64,000 nucleotides of DNA from Rotaria sordida (taxonomy: Eukaryota; Rotifera; Eurotatoria; Philodinida; Philodinidae): contig CAJNOL010000501.1 of NCBI GenBank assembly GCA_905250125.1, positions 62,001 through 126,000 on the forward strand, read 5' to 3'. This document shows positions 1 to 20,874 of the stretch, in pieces. The number at the start of each line of letters is the position of its first letter. Positions within the stretch are counted from its first letter, which is position 1. The translations under genes were made by a program, and so were the position numbers. A model generated the notes under the pieces. The model saw only the letters and a program-made list of their open reading frames with translations, did not search any database and had not been told where the DNA came from.

Positions 1-49
1 TCTAGCACAAATTGTAGTAAATGAAATTTAATATATATATGTATATATA

Positions 50-55
50 TTTATT
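50..55 (-). terminator. Polyadenylation signal of the phosphatase gene
   Basis: TTTATT on the plus strand reads AATAAA on the minus strand, 67 nt past the phosphatase stop codon at 122-124. It is the first such hexamer downstream of the stop. Confidence 0.45.
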
Positions 56-121
56 CGAAAAAAATTATTAATAATAAATCATATTAAAAAACACAAAACG
101 AAAAGCTAACCCAATCAATAA

Positions 122-9234
<9,113 letters not shown>

Positions 9235-11274
9235 TAAAACCGATTTTGACAATTACTATCTTCTTTGTTGATAAGTATGAATAAAAAAAGAAGAAGAAGA
9301 AGAACAAGGATGAGATGAAATAAACGTTTTACAATCACAATGCCATTTTTACTTTCTTCCATACATACATATGGCGATTACTCTTTCTCTATGGACGCTT
9401 GACGTAATTTTGATAGGGTAAAGAGAAAGAGAGAAATGAATACAAGAAGAAAAAAAACTTATCTTCCTCGTTTTTTTTTCAATTCATCAATGAGTTGTAA
9501 TAGTACTATGCGTTCTGTTTAATACACAAAGAGAATAACGTAAAGATAAATTAACAAAAGAATATACCGGAACTAGAACTCTTTATTTATTAAATATTTA
9601 TTTTTCTTGTTGAAGTTTATCAAATGAACATTTAATAGAATGAAATATGAATATATGAAATAAATGATGAGGAAAGTTATAATTGCCTACGGAAGTACAT
9701 GTCAATGGATATTCATTGCTTAGTTGACTATTAATAAAATGAAATATAATTATTATCAGGTTAATAATTATAGCAAACAAATTTTATTGAATTAAATATA
9801 TTTCTATCGAATAAAATTTGGATATTGATCTTTATTTTTTTTGCAAAAAGAATCGATACATAAAAAACAAAACTACGTACAAAAATAACACGTTATTATT
9901 GGTGAACAGTCATTGATTATAAATATAGAAAAAGAGAATCGACACCTATAATAATCTAGTACATATACTATAGAGAATTATTATATAATTAATACACGAG
10001 ATCGTTGAACATTAACAAACTTGACAATTTTTTAATCAAGTTATGATCAAATATTTGTTTTATGCCTAAGATATAAAGATAGATTTCAATGACCTACGAT
10101 GGATCATGCATTGATTTCTGAACAGCGATCTTGAAGCATATATATCTATCTTATATTTTACGCTTTTGTTTGACTATATTTTCTTTTTTTCTACAACAAT
10201 AAAAACGTGAAAATAGCAATAGTGATGACGTTAAAAACACGATATTAATAACAATTACTTATTATTGACTTCATAATTTTCTATTTTATTATATTGATCA
10301 ACATAGAAGCCAACAAAGAGTAATATCAATACAATACAAACATTCCTTGACCTTGTAACATTTGCATATTTGTAATATGACTTTAATGACCTCATTTATC
10401 ACATACAAAATCAAATAAATTGAAAGAGACAACTACATTTTTTTATTCTTAGAAGGATTTCGTGACGATTTAGACCATTAACAATGTTGAGGTATTTTTG
10501 AATTTATTACACATTAGTTGTTACTTAATGTTAATATTGATGGTTATACTAATCTCGAATTAGGTGGTGATTAGAGCCCATTGGATATCCGGTCGATCAA
10601 AATTTTGAATTCGAACTTGATTGATTAACCTTTTGTAGAAGGAGCCCATCGAGTCTGGAACTAAAATTTTGAATCCGATGGGTTCTAGTGGTAATTACTT
10701 CCGGAGATAGATATCTATTGGTAATTTGAATAATGGTTTGGTAGCAATATATGAATTAGAAGTGTTCATTAAAACTATATAAGTATGTTTTCTATTGTCC
10801 AAAGTTGTTTTTTTTTACAACTGTTCAATCCGAATATAAAGAGTAGTTTAGGTACTTCAATTATTTTTTATGAAGAAATTTTCAGTTAGTGTACTAGGTT
10901 TTTTTTTCTTTCTATTCTACCTTCAATTTTATGTGAATAAGAATAAAGAGAATTAATGGAATATTTCTATAGTAGAATGATTATGCTATTGATTAAGACC
11001 AACTAACCTATCATATACATTAATTATTTAAACATCATTCAAACAACGAGATGATCGAGATTAGATATAATTCGACAAAAAAAAAGAAAATTTTCATATT
11101 GATTATTCATGAGATATTTCAATAATGTTGATAATGTATAAACACCAATTTTAGTCCAAAAAAAATCCAATTTATGTTGATGAAAATCAAAATAATTTTG
11201 ACAACATCAATTAATCTATCATGAAGATGTCTATGAGTAAAATTACTTGTATATAATGTTTTTAATTAGAGCTT

Positions 11275-11690
11275 TTGAAAGATTTACAAGCGAACATTGC
11301 TAAGTATCAAATCGCTTTTGAGTCGAGACTATATGCAAACATATAGATTTTAATGAGTTATAAATATCATGAAAATAATTCGAGATAATAGTTTATTACT
11401 GCTGAGATACTGTATTTTTTTAGTAGAATGCCATCGTCCCACTTAGAAAAACACTGAATTTCGAAATTCGACTTAAACCTGTTTTTATGCAAAGGTTCAA
11501 GTCGAAATTCGAAACTCAGTTTTCCTCGTATTCTTGAGAGAGATCAAAATACGGTAACAACACAGTATCTCTAAAGTAATAAGCTATTGACCAGAACTCT
11601 TCTCATGATATCCATTACTTGATGCACATAGTCCTGACTCAAAAAGTAGTTTGACACTGAGAAATCTTTCCTCGTTAGTTCAGATATTGC
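11275..11690. repeat. Foldback element, about 415 bp, almost no loop
   Basis: Left arm 11280-11480 and right arm 11495-11690 pair along most of their length. The centre contains GAATTTCGAAATTCGACTT against its complement in AAGTCGAAATTCGAAACTC. Further out, GAGATACTGT pairs with ACAGTATCTC, and TTTTGAGTCGAGACTAT pairs with ATAGTCCTGACTCAAAA. Confidence 0.8.
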
Positions 11691-12831
11691 ACATCATGAA
11701 CTATTTTATATTGTCAAATGTATTTATATAATAGAAAAATTCTCGAATTATATTTAAAGAAATAAATTTTACTAATGAATTCTTCTCAACTAATCTTTCA
11801 ATATTCATAATATTTTGCAATCATTGAATGATTTTGTTCAATTATTAAAATATAGTTTTATTACATTATCAGTACATGTTGTAATATTTCCATTGAAAAG
11901 TGGTTCATATACGATGCTCAATCTGCTTAGATCTTCTTATTGGAACTAGACAAATAAATAAATATTTCTATATCAATAAGTTTGATATGAAATATAAACA
12001 TGTACATTATACTTTGTAAAATCAACAAGAATACATTAATCTAATTTTTCAATATAAATTAAGAAAAATCGAATGTTTTGATGTAAAAATAAAAGAATCT
12101 TATCTACAGCTCGAAATCGATTCGAAAGGAATCTTAATATTGATAATCTACTTGAATCATTTTATCCGATGCGTTTAAGTCTTACTACATTTAAATCCGT
12201 AATAAAATATTCTTCGTTTTTTTTTTCAGATTTTTATTTGGAAAAAATATTTTCATTCACATATAACAATATGATACAAGACATAAAGAGAAAAAAAAAA
12301 GAAGAGAATTTCGTCAAGTAGAAAAATTTGTTAAGAAAAACTAGCAGATTTTCATTTTCTTTATAATTCGTTCATTTTTTTTGCCGTCAGCACAGACAAG
12401 CAAATAGAACGGAGCATTCAAAAAAGAAAACACTAAAACAAATGCCAACCACAAATAAGGTTAATAAAATAAATCCAAAATTTATAAAATCAAGATATTC
12501 TTGTTACTTTCATTATCTTTTAGATTGAACATAAGGATATAGAATACACTACACTGTCACCCACATGCAGTGCTTCTTCGATGTAATACAACGTGCATAA
12601 GGATGAAAATGATACATGTCGTGTAGAAGTACTCAATAATTATTGTGACAATACAATTGTTCAATTATGAGAAATAATTAGTTAATACTAACAACATATT
12701 CGTTTAAGGTCGATCTATATATATCGACTTTGTTATCAATATAAACTAATAGAAGACTTTCATGATTATTTCGAGTAAAACTTTATCAAATTATTATTTC
12801 TGTTGTTCGAGAAATTCTTCAACATTTATTT

Positions 12832-13441
12832 ATATATCCTCCTGGACAAAAATAGTTTTACACAGTATTTTCAACAAATGATTATTATAAATTAACATTT
12901 TTGGAAAAGTAAGGATATATTCGGATAGCCCGAAGAATTCTCTACAAATCTATATATGTTCGATTTAAATTGCATTTGTTTAATAAAAATAAAATAAAGA
13001 ACAAGGGAGGTACCCTCATTACCAGATTCCCCGGTTACGTTCAATTCTTTTTATTCCTTTTAATTCATCAGATAAGCGGCATGTCAAAACTGACAAATAT
13101 ACAGGGTGATAGAGCATTTCACGCGCTTTCAGAATATATACTTACTTTTGTTATAACTTGTTCCTATGTTGAACATAAACTTGAAAAACGAAGAAAATAG
13201 GATAAAAAATTAAACAAAAAAGGACGAAAAAATTCATTTTCTGGGGAATGTGGACATGAGGGTGCCTTTACTGTACGTGAATTCATTTTTTACTAATAAG
13301 TACAATCCGAAATGTTTATATATGGATTTGTAGAGAATTCTTCGGGCTATCCGAATATATCCTTACTTTTCCAAAAATGTTAATTTATAGTAATCATTTG
13401 TTGAAAATACTGTAAAACTATTTTTGTCCAGGAGGATATAT
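12832..13441. repeat. Foldback element with nearly perfect 135 bp arms
   Basis: Left arm 12832-12968 and right arm 13304-13441 are inverted copies with very few differences (for example TATCCTCCTGGACAAAAATA at the left edge and its complement at the right edge). The spacer is about 335 bp and contains a 76-codon open frame without recognisable domains. High arm identity suggests recent insertion or arm homogenisation. Confidence 0.88.
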
Positions 13442-14309
13442 TTTTGTGAGGACAAGAAACGACATGGTAGTCGAAAGTCAAAGGCGCTCTCACAGGTATT
13501 ACACTTATCTTTAAACCACTAACACAAACTCTATGATAGTGTAACCAAAATTTAATATCCATTTGTTGTGTAGCATCCAGTAGTAGAATATCCATAGAGA
13601 ATTTGGACCAATTCAATTAATTTTTCGTGTACAGTGAAATAACGAAGGAAATTCTATGCACTATCAGCTTTGAACCGAGCCATGATAATCATTTTATCAC
13701 TTACAATTCACTGGCACTGCCAACTGTTCATTTGGAAAAAGAACACTATCGTCATCGAGAGTTACGTATTATTCCAGTAGATATGATTATTAAAATGATC
13801 TTGTTTGCATGTGATTTGCACGAACATACTGCACATATGCAGTCTGATGAATATACCTGATATAACCATTAGACTTCGTTTACCGTGATTAATGTTTGTT
13901 TCAAATAGATTTCACCTAATAATAAACACATGAGATGGACTGATGTCATTTTAAAACTTGTTGTCGATGAATCTCAACAAAATGATTTCATTTGCCTAAG
14001 TATTTAGTTTCAAATAATTATTACGATCCTCTCATTACTATGGATAATATTCGCCAATATTCGTGACGTTAGTTATTAACAATCCGAAGAAGAAATTTTC
14101 TCCTATAAATTCATATTTACAAATATTTGTCTTTAATATTATCACAAGAATATTGATGAAAGAAGAAAAAAGAAGCACCCTCAATGGTACAACAGAATAA
14201 AAATAAAATAGTTCGTTGCAATCATTGTAAAACATACTAAAAAAAAATATAAATATATTTGTTATTCTCTTGCGTTGGCAGAAGAATTGATTTGTTCTAT
14301 ATTATCAGA

Positions 14310-15119
14310 TTATTGATTTCTTTGTGACTGTTGATCTTCGTCTAATTGTTGTTCTTCTTTTGGTTTTTCCTCTGTATATAACTGTTCTTCATTAGATTTA
14401 GATTTTTCTTGTAATTGTTGGTTTTCTTCTGATATTGAAACTGAATTCTCATTAAATGTTGTTTCTGATAGTAAATCTTTTTTTATTGATTCTTGTTCAG
14501 TCGAAATTTCTATTTTCTCTTCTTCGGTTTTCGGTGTTATACTTGATGTTTCTGATGATAGATCTTTATCTCTTAATTCTTGTTCAGTCGATATCTCTGT
14601 TTTTCCTTCTTTGACTATTGATGTTGTGCTTGATATTGCTTCTGGTAGATTTTTTTCTTTTGATTGTTGTTCAGTTGATGTTTCTATTTTTTCTTCTTCG
14701 ATCTTCGATATTTCTAATGGTAAATCAAAAAGAAATAAGAATTGAAAAAGTCGAGTTGAACGTCCTTGAGAACAACTTCCACCAGTAATATCACATAATT
14801 GTTCATAGAAAGTATCATGTATATCTTCTTGATTTTTAACTTTATCCCATAGAATAGGTAAAAGTTCTTCAACATCAATATCATTACGTGAATCAAAATT
14901 ACTATGTCGATTTGATATAAGAATTCTTAAAGAACGACGTGCACGACCAATTCGTTTAATATTATAATATTTTTTATCAAGCCATTGTTCGATATCTTTA
15001 ATTGTATCATCAAATGAAAGACAATTCGGAAGATATTTTTCAATTAATATTGGACGCATTTCAAACCATTTTTGACGTAATTTACCATCATAATCATGCG
15101 TATTACATGAAGTTAGCAT
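14310..15119 (-). CDS. Unrecognised protein with acidic three-fold repeat tail
   Basis: One exon of 269 codons from the first ATG. Residues 1-125 look globular (WFEMRPILIEKYLPNCLSF, DKKYYNIKRIGRARRSLRIL, ITGGSCSQGRSTRLFQF). Residues about 137-225 hold three imperfect 29-residue repeats (EEEKIETSTEQQSKEKNL-like), followed by a Glu/Gln-rich tail likely to be disordered. Upstream, the same frame stays open to an ATG at 15206 except for one TGA at 15174-15176, and the extension (KEITLYLPLIYRYLDLQS) reads like protein. The real start may therefore lie upstream, with the TGA being a nonsense change, an assembly error or intronic. The function is unknown to me. Confidence 0.55.
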   Translation of the reverse strand: MLTSCNTHDYDGKLRQKWFEMRPILIEKYLPNCLSFDDTIKDIEQWLDKKYYNIKRIGRARRSLRILISNRHSNFDSRNDIDVEELLPILWDKVKNQEDIHDTFYEQLCDITGGSCSQGRSTRLFQFLFLFDLPLEISKIEEEKIETSTEQQSKEKNLPEAISSTTSIVKEGKTEISTEQELRDKDLSSETSSITPKTEEEKIEISTEQESIKKDLLSETTFNENSVSISEENQQLQEKSKSNEEQLYTEEKPKEEQQLDEDQQSQRNQ

Positions 15120-15780
15120 TGATTGTAGATCTAAATATCGATAAATTAATGGTAAATATAATGTTATTTCTTTTCAAATTTTATCAATAAATAAACTGAC
15201 AATCATCGTCTAAACAAAAATCTTAATGAACTCTTAAATATAACTTTTATAAATTAATATTTTACTATTATGAAAACGAATAAACACAAAAATAGAAAAT
15301 TACTTGTTAAGCATTGTGAAATTCTTTTCAAACAGATGACTCATCATCCATATTCTTCATACAAAACAATTATTAATTCTATTTTTATATTAAATAAAAT
15401 TAAAAATTAAAAAAACATTGAAATTGAACTGAATCATTTTTCTAAGTAAAAGAAAAAAGTTTAGAAAAACTATATAAAATTCAAACAAATATCGACTAGC
15501 GTCATCTATTTAAAAAAGATTCCATTTTGTTGATCCCTGACAAATTCAGTTTGATATAAGTTCCATAAATATTTCAGTCGAGATAATTATTTGATTTGAG
15601 TTAAAAGAATAAAGAAGAATAGAATAATAGACACTATCTAATTTCTAATTGGTTTAAATCTATATCCTCTGTTTGTTTTTCTTTTTTTTTTTGGTATTAT
15701 TTTCTTTGATTGAAAATATAAGTTGAGGCATTTATTAAATCAATTATTTTCAGAAATAATTTATTATTAAAAGAAAAACA

Positions 15781-16544
15781 ATGGCTGGAATTTCAGCAGC
15801 ACGTCTTACAGAAGAACGAAAAGCATGGAGACGAGATCATCCATTTGGTTTTATTGCTGTAAATTAAAATTTCTTTTCATTTTAAATACTAATTTTCTCG
15901 TTTAGAGACCATCGAAAAATGTTGATGGAACTTTGAATCTTCTCAATTGGGAATGTGGTATTCCAGGTATACAAAAAACAAAAATTTCTTAAAATTCTCA
16001 AAATCTTTCTTTTTTATTTTTTTATTGATTAGGCAAACCTGGCACACCATGGGAAGGTGGTTTATTTAAATTACGTAAGTTTAATTATATTGAATAAAAC
16101 TATTTAAATCTTTGAATATGAATTTAGGTATGATATTCAAAGATGATTATCCATCAACACCACCCAAATGTAAATTTGAACCACCACTATTTCATCCAAA
16201 TATTTATCCCGTAAGTAAATTCAAACAAAAAAAAAAGAAAAATCTTTATTTTATCAATAAAAATAGAGTGGAACAGTATGTTTATCATTACTTGATGAAG
16301 AAAAAGATTGGCGTCCAGCAATAACAATAAAACAAATTCTACTTGGAATACAAGAATTATTAAATGAACCAAATCCAAAAGATCCAGCACAAGCTGAAGC
16401 CTATGCTATTTATATGCAAGATAAAGTTGAATATGAAAAACGTAAGAAAATTTTTTTTTTAATTTTTTAATTTTAATTTTTGATTCTTTTTTGTTTTTAG
16501 GAGTTCGAGAGCAAGCAGCACGTTTTCGTGCAACGGATATCTAA
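15781..16544 (+). CDS. UBE2I: SUMO-conjugating enzyme UBC9
   Basis: Six exons, 15781-15858, 15906-15966, 16033-16074, 16128-16210, 16267-16441 and 16501-16544, total 483 nt and encode 160 aa, close to the human protein (158 aa). It is the E2 that takes SUMO from SAE1/SAE2 and transfers it to lysines of target proteins, mainly in the nucleus. The whole UBC fold is recognisable: [20 protein letters not shown], the HPN motif at 83-85, the catalytic Cys93 in [11 protein letters not shown], and [20 protein letters not shown]. The start AACAATGGCTGG is in good context. No defects are visible. Confidence 0.97.
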
Positions 16545-18365
16545 AATGAAATTAGGAAAGAATAATTTATGATGTGTACAAACGAACAGAGAAATGCTCG
16601 ATGAGCAAAAGTGTTCTTTTTTTTTTTCGTTGTATCGATGTTGTTCGAGTGTATTCAAAACTCGAAATGATCTTTTCTTTTTTTTTTTTTTCTCTCTTCG
16701 AATAATTTCTTTTTTTCTATTATGTGCTTGTATCTATTCATAAGTACACTAAAAAAAACAAAAACCTATATTCATCATGAAATAAGAACGAAGAAGATTT
16801 ATTTATTTTATTTTGATTTATATTAAAAAAAAAAAAACAAAAGAATATATTAAATCTATTTTATTTATATCCCTCAGTCAATGCATTGCAACATGCAATT
16901 ATCATCAATGGCTTTGCCACAGAGAGCTGGGTTTAATAGATAAACATCATTGGGATATATATTATATATTCAATATATAAAATAGTTGTTGTATCTCATA
17001 TTTTATCCTGCAATATTGAAGCATATATGAATGAATGAATGTTGACTATGCCCACTCGACTACTTTTTCTTTCGGGAGAATGAAAAAACAGCATGTTAAT
17101 GTGCTTCTTTCCTCTTCTATTTTTGTATACGATTAGAGCATTAAAATAGAAACTGGAAGAGAGACAGAGGGCAAATAGTAAGGTTCATAGAGAAGAATTA
17201 ATGGGCAATGATTTAACTCTATTCAGGATATTTTCAACAGACAATATCGAACTTGAAGAAAAAAATCCAAACGTATAATATTTTTTTATAAATAATAAAA
17301 CGACGCAGTTAGAAGAGTAAATCAAAAAAAGACAAGAGAATTCAATGATTTATTTTACACTTCTCATGAATTACACCAGTAAAGAATATTTTTTAGAATT
17401 TTTTTTTCTAACGAATGCAGTAGAGAAGATTGTAACATCCGGTGTCATATGTTGTATACTTGTATAATAAAGACTTTTTCGTGTATTGCGTTACTTATCT
17501 TATCGTTACAGAAAAGAGGAAAAAAAAATACATTTGATTATCGTTACTGATGTAAAAGCACCAAGACAATATTATACAAAAATGTTTTAAATTTTTTATT
17601 TTTCCTCATCAAAAGCTAATAGAATCTTTAGTTAAAAAGAGATATATCATTTCACCTCGTAAACTATTGATATAAATTTTTTTTCAAAACATATTATTTG
17701 TTATTATTTCTAATATTCATCAATAATCTATTCATTAGAAATTTTTTCAATAAATGAATCAACAAACAAAAAAACAAAAAATGATATGTGTTTGTTATTC
17801 TGATTTGCTTTCGGCATTGTAATTTCTGCAATGCATATATAAAATATAATAGAAAAAGAGATAGTGAATTATTGCCATTACAAATATGTCTGATAAGATA
17901 TGTTTCATATGTATGAAATATGATGTTAAGCTTCTATTCTAAAATAGATAACAAAAGAATGATCTACAAAAAAAGGCGAACATTATACATATAAACATTC
18001 ATTTCTTTTTTTCTTCACTCTATTCTCATAAAAACAGATACACGTAAGTTGAAAATTTCATTTGTATTCAATATTTGATTGATTCATTGATCTACTAACA
18101 TATCTTTTTTTTTGTTGAGACAATATTTTATCCAGATTTTCTCTTTCGAAGGAATGATTTAAACGCTCGGGAAGGCGAGAGCATTTACTTTTGAAAGCAC
18201 AGACATATAGCATTTGGTACAATAACTACAAACTTCGAGAGAACTAACACTGTCTTTGAAGAAGTGCTGTATCCACGTTGAATAAAACACTAATTTTCTG
18301 AATCAAAGAGAATGTTTTATTCATTTCAGATTATCAATTTTTCTATTGTAATTCAGCTAAACAAA
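16545..18365. other. Intergenic region, no supported gene
   Basis: AT-rich spacer between two plus-strand genes. Its first part is the UBC9 3' UTR and its last part the promoter/5' UTR of the CAHS-like gene. A probable 5' UTR intron ends at TTCATTTCAG (about 18330). I see no repeat arms or RNA gene here. Confidence 0.5.
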
Positions 18366-19164
18366 ATGTCAATTATTGGACATGAAGCAAATACTACAAC
18401 AGGTTTAGCTGTAGCTCATACAGCCATTGCTGAAAATGTTGCTGTTAAATCAATTGTTAGTACTGAAACAGAATCAAAAGTTAATATGGAAAATATCGAA
18501 AAAATGGCTATATTAATGAATAAACTTGGTAAAATAGTTTCATATATTATATTTCATTGTAATATATTTCTTAATATTAGGTACAACACATCAACAAATT
18601 GATGAATATTCTCGTCATCGTACTGAACAAATATCTGAAGAAGTAACAGCAGCTATTGCAAAAGTCGTTGTTGATACTCAAATTCAACAAGGAAAACTTT
18701 TAGTTGATGCTAATCTACGTTCAGCTGCTATTGAAGAAGAATATAAAATTAAATTACAAAATTTTATTGAAGAACTTGATACAGCTAAAGCACAAGATTT
18801 AGCTTTACTTGAAAAAGATTTAAATGTACGTCAAGATATGATTCTTGAACAAGCTCGAAAACGTATTGATGAATTAAATGAAGAAGCTAATCGATTGAAA
18901 ATGACTGTTCTACGTGAAGCTCAAGTACAAGCAAATGCAAAAATGGATGTAATTACACAACAAGTTGCTGCGTAAGATTATTTAGAAAAAAAAATTTCTT
19001 ATAAAAAAAAAAAAAAAATTAATAAATTTAGTTTGGGAACTGCAGATACTAATCGTCTTTTAACATCAACATCAACGACAGTTATTCGAACTGAAGCTAA
19101 AGCTGCTGGTGAAACTCATAGTGTTAATGGAAAAGTTGTTCTTGGTATTACAGCAACAGAATAA
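18366..19164 (+). CDS. Long alpha-helical, CAHS-like hydrophilic protein
   Basis: Three exons, 18366-18528, 18581-18971 and 19032-19164, encode 228 aa. There is no signal peptide, no cysteine and no membrane segment. After a short Thr/Ala-rich head, residues about 45-185 form a continuous charged helix rich in E, K, A, Q and L (EEYKIKLQNFIEELDTAKAQ, then ARKRIDELNEEANRLK). A short tail contains AAGETHSVNGKVV. Length, composition, the central helix of amphipathic repeats and the G-T/E-T-H-S tail recall tardigrade cytosolic abundant heat-soluble (CAHS) proteins, which gel and protect cells during drying. This is my recollection of the family, not a database match. A generic coiled-coil protein or a LEA-like protein is the alternative. 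I chose the ATG at 18366 because a 5' UTR splice acceptor lies just upstream. A possible polyadenylation signal lies at 19486-19491. Confidence 0.75.
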
Positions 19165-20874
19165 TAAAGAATTATATTAATTATGAATATATTCATTTCA
19201 TTTTTTATTTGCATTAATTAATCAAGCTTGTTTATATATATTCATTGTTATTCGATTTGTTATTGTTTACTATTTTTCGCTGTTATCCATTATAAGAGCT
19301 TGAGAGAACGTGAAAAGCATTTATTAAAAAAAAAAACCGCTTTCTTGTTATCTATATAATTAGCATGATACTCTTTTATGTATTTGTTTCAAATGATAAT
19401 CTATCTTGTTGATACCAAAGATACATTTGTTTTTTTATATTTGGAAATCTCTTTCATCTAAATTTTAATATGCATTTTATCTTGTAATAAAAATGTACGT
19501 TTATTCGATTTTTGTGTTAAAATATCTAAACAAAAAAAACTTAGTTTATTGATCTTACAATATAATAATCTTAGAAAAATTCTGTAAAATAGCTTCAATA
19601 ATAAGTCTATCGACTTTAGGCAAAAGACTTTTTCTTTTCACGAAAAAAGAAAAGTTGGATTGAACAATGGAAATACTGAGCTTGAAGATAAATAATTTGA
19701 GTTCGGTTAGATCCTAGTTCAAAGTTCAGATGACCAGTATGCTCTTTGCTAACAGTGTCACATCATCAAAATTTGGCGAACTACATTTTGACGAAGTACC
19801 ATTTCGGTGATTTTTGTGTCAATGATCGAATCTATTACATAATAACTAACTTAAGTGAGTGATACAATAAGTTATTAACTTGACTTAGGGACCAAGTCAA
19901 GTTTAATCACTAGTTTAATTTCAACACGAACTGTAAGCTAGTAGATGATCGAAAAGAATTCGATAATATTCATTTCGATGATCTCATTTTCGATGATGAG
20001 CACGACAATTGTTCAGATTAAATGAATGAAAGAACTGTTATAATAAATCAGATCGTATCAGAAGAATTGAGCTGTCCAAAAGATTTTGTTCTGTTTTTTT
20101 TAAATCCGGAAATGATTTTCTCAAAAATAGAACAAAAAAACGATTCGGACAGCTCACGAGGAAACCTTGCCAGATGTTAAATTGTATTTCAGCCGAGACG
20201 ATGTTTATTTGATAAGTACTTGTGAGTAATAAAAAAGCCTAGAATGGTTTACTTTTCTAGGCCTTCATTCTTAAGATATCTAAATTTTACTAGGTTTTTC
20301 AACAAAAAGCTATGGTCCGTGTCAGGCAACATGGAAAATCGACTTTCGAGTTTCAACTTCAAACTTTGTACGAATAAAATTCTTAATGAGATTAGTTCAT
20401 CCGATAAGTTGCAACTTTTCTAGTATCAGAATTTTTTTGTTCGTACAAAGTTTGAAGTCAAAACTTGGCAAACCGATTTTTTACGTGTTCTGAGGAGACG
20501 AAAGCTTTTTGTTAAAAAAGCTCCGTTAAATTTTCGAGATCTCAAGAACAAAAATTAGAAATATGAAATCATTCGAGACTTTTCTATTATTCATCAGTAT
20601 TCATTAAATGAACATCGTCTAGATCGAAAAGCGATTTAATACTAGAAGAAGAAATTCTCTCATCAGTTTAGGAAAATTGACTGTTTCAATTGAAAGAGAA
20701 TTTCTTGATCTAACGTTTATAAGCGATGATTTGGCGACATCTGTTCATACTCTGAAGGTAGTTTTATTCGATTTGACTAGTTTAGTGTTTTATCCAATAA
20801 TTATACAGTTATTAAAACAAGCAAGGAAAAGTAATCTTTTTTTTATTTCATTTATTAAAACATCTCTTTTCATC
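19165..20874. other. Intergenic region with hairpins and a foldback element
   Basis: Contains a perfect 10 bp stem palindrome at 19876-19902 (AACTTGACTT...AAGTCAAGTT), an inverted repeat at 20069-20157 (GAGCTGTCC...GGACAGCTC) and the foldback element at 20210-20600. No gene is supported. Confidence 0.6.
20210..20600. repeat. Foldback element upstream of WDR55
   Basis: Arms about 20225-20400 and 20425-20590 pair. The inner blocks TTCAAACTTTGTACGAA and TTCGTACAAAGTTTGAA are perfect complements, and outer pairing (TTCTTAAGATATCTAAATTT) is weaker. It ends about 275 bp before the WDR55 start codon. Confidence 0.75.

Larger units (their letters stand above)
9235..14309. other. Intergenic region, 5.1 kb, no supported gene
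   Basis: This lies between the 5' end of the phosphatase and the 3' end of the next minus-strand gene. It is AT-rich and free of convincing coding sequence. It holds the foldback elements at 11275-11690 and 12832-13441 and a short imperfect inverted repeat at about 10570-10700. The phosphatase promoter should be in its left part. Short open frames at 12970-13200, 13380-13616 and 13627-13860 have no recognisable domain or splice partners. Confidence 0.6.

Noticed and set aside
9598-9780. Open frame whose translation looks like a signal peptide upstream of the phosphatase
   Set aside because: The first codon is TTG, not ATG, and there is no in-frame ATG. The exon at 9202-9234 gives a proper start and splices in frame.
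12970-13200. 76-codon frame inside the 12832-13441 foldback
   Set aside because: It does not resemble a transposase and shows no coding bias like neighbouring genes.
13627-13860. 77-codon plus-strand frame beside a foldback element
   Set aside because: No domain, no splice partners and no polyadenylation context. It lies next to repeat arms, so it is probably chance.
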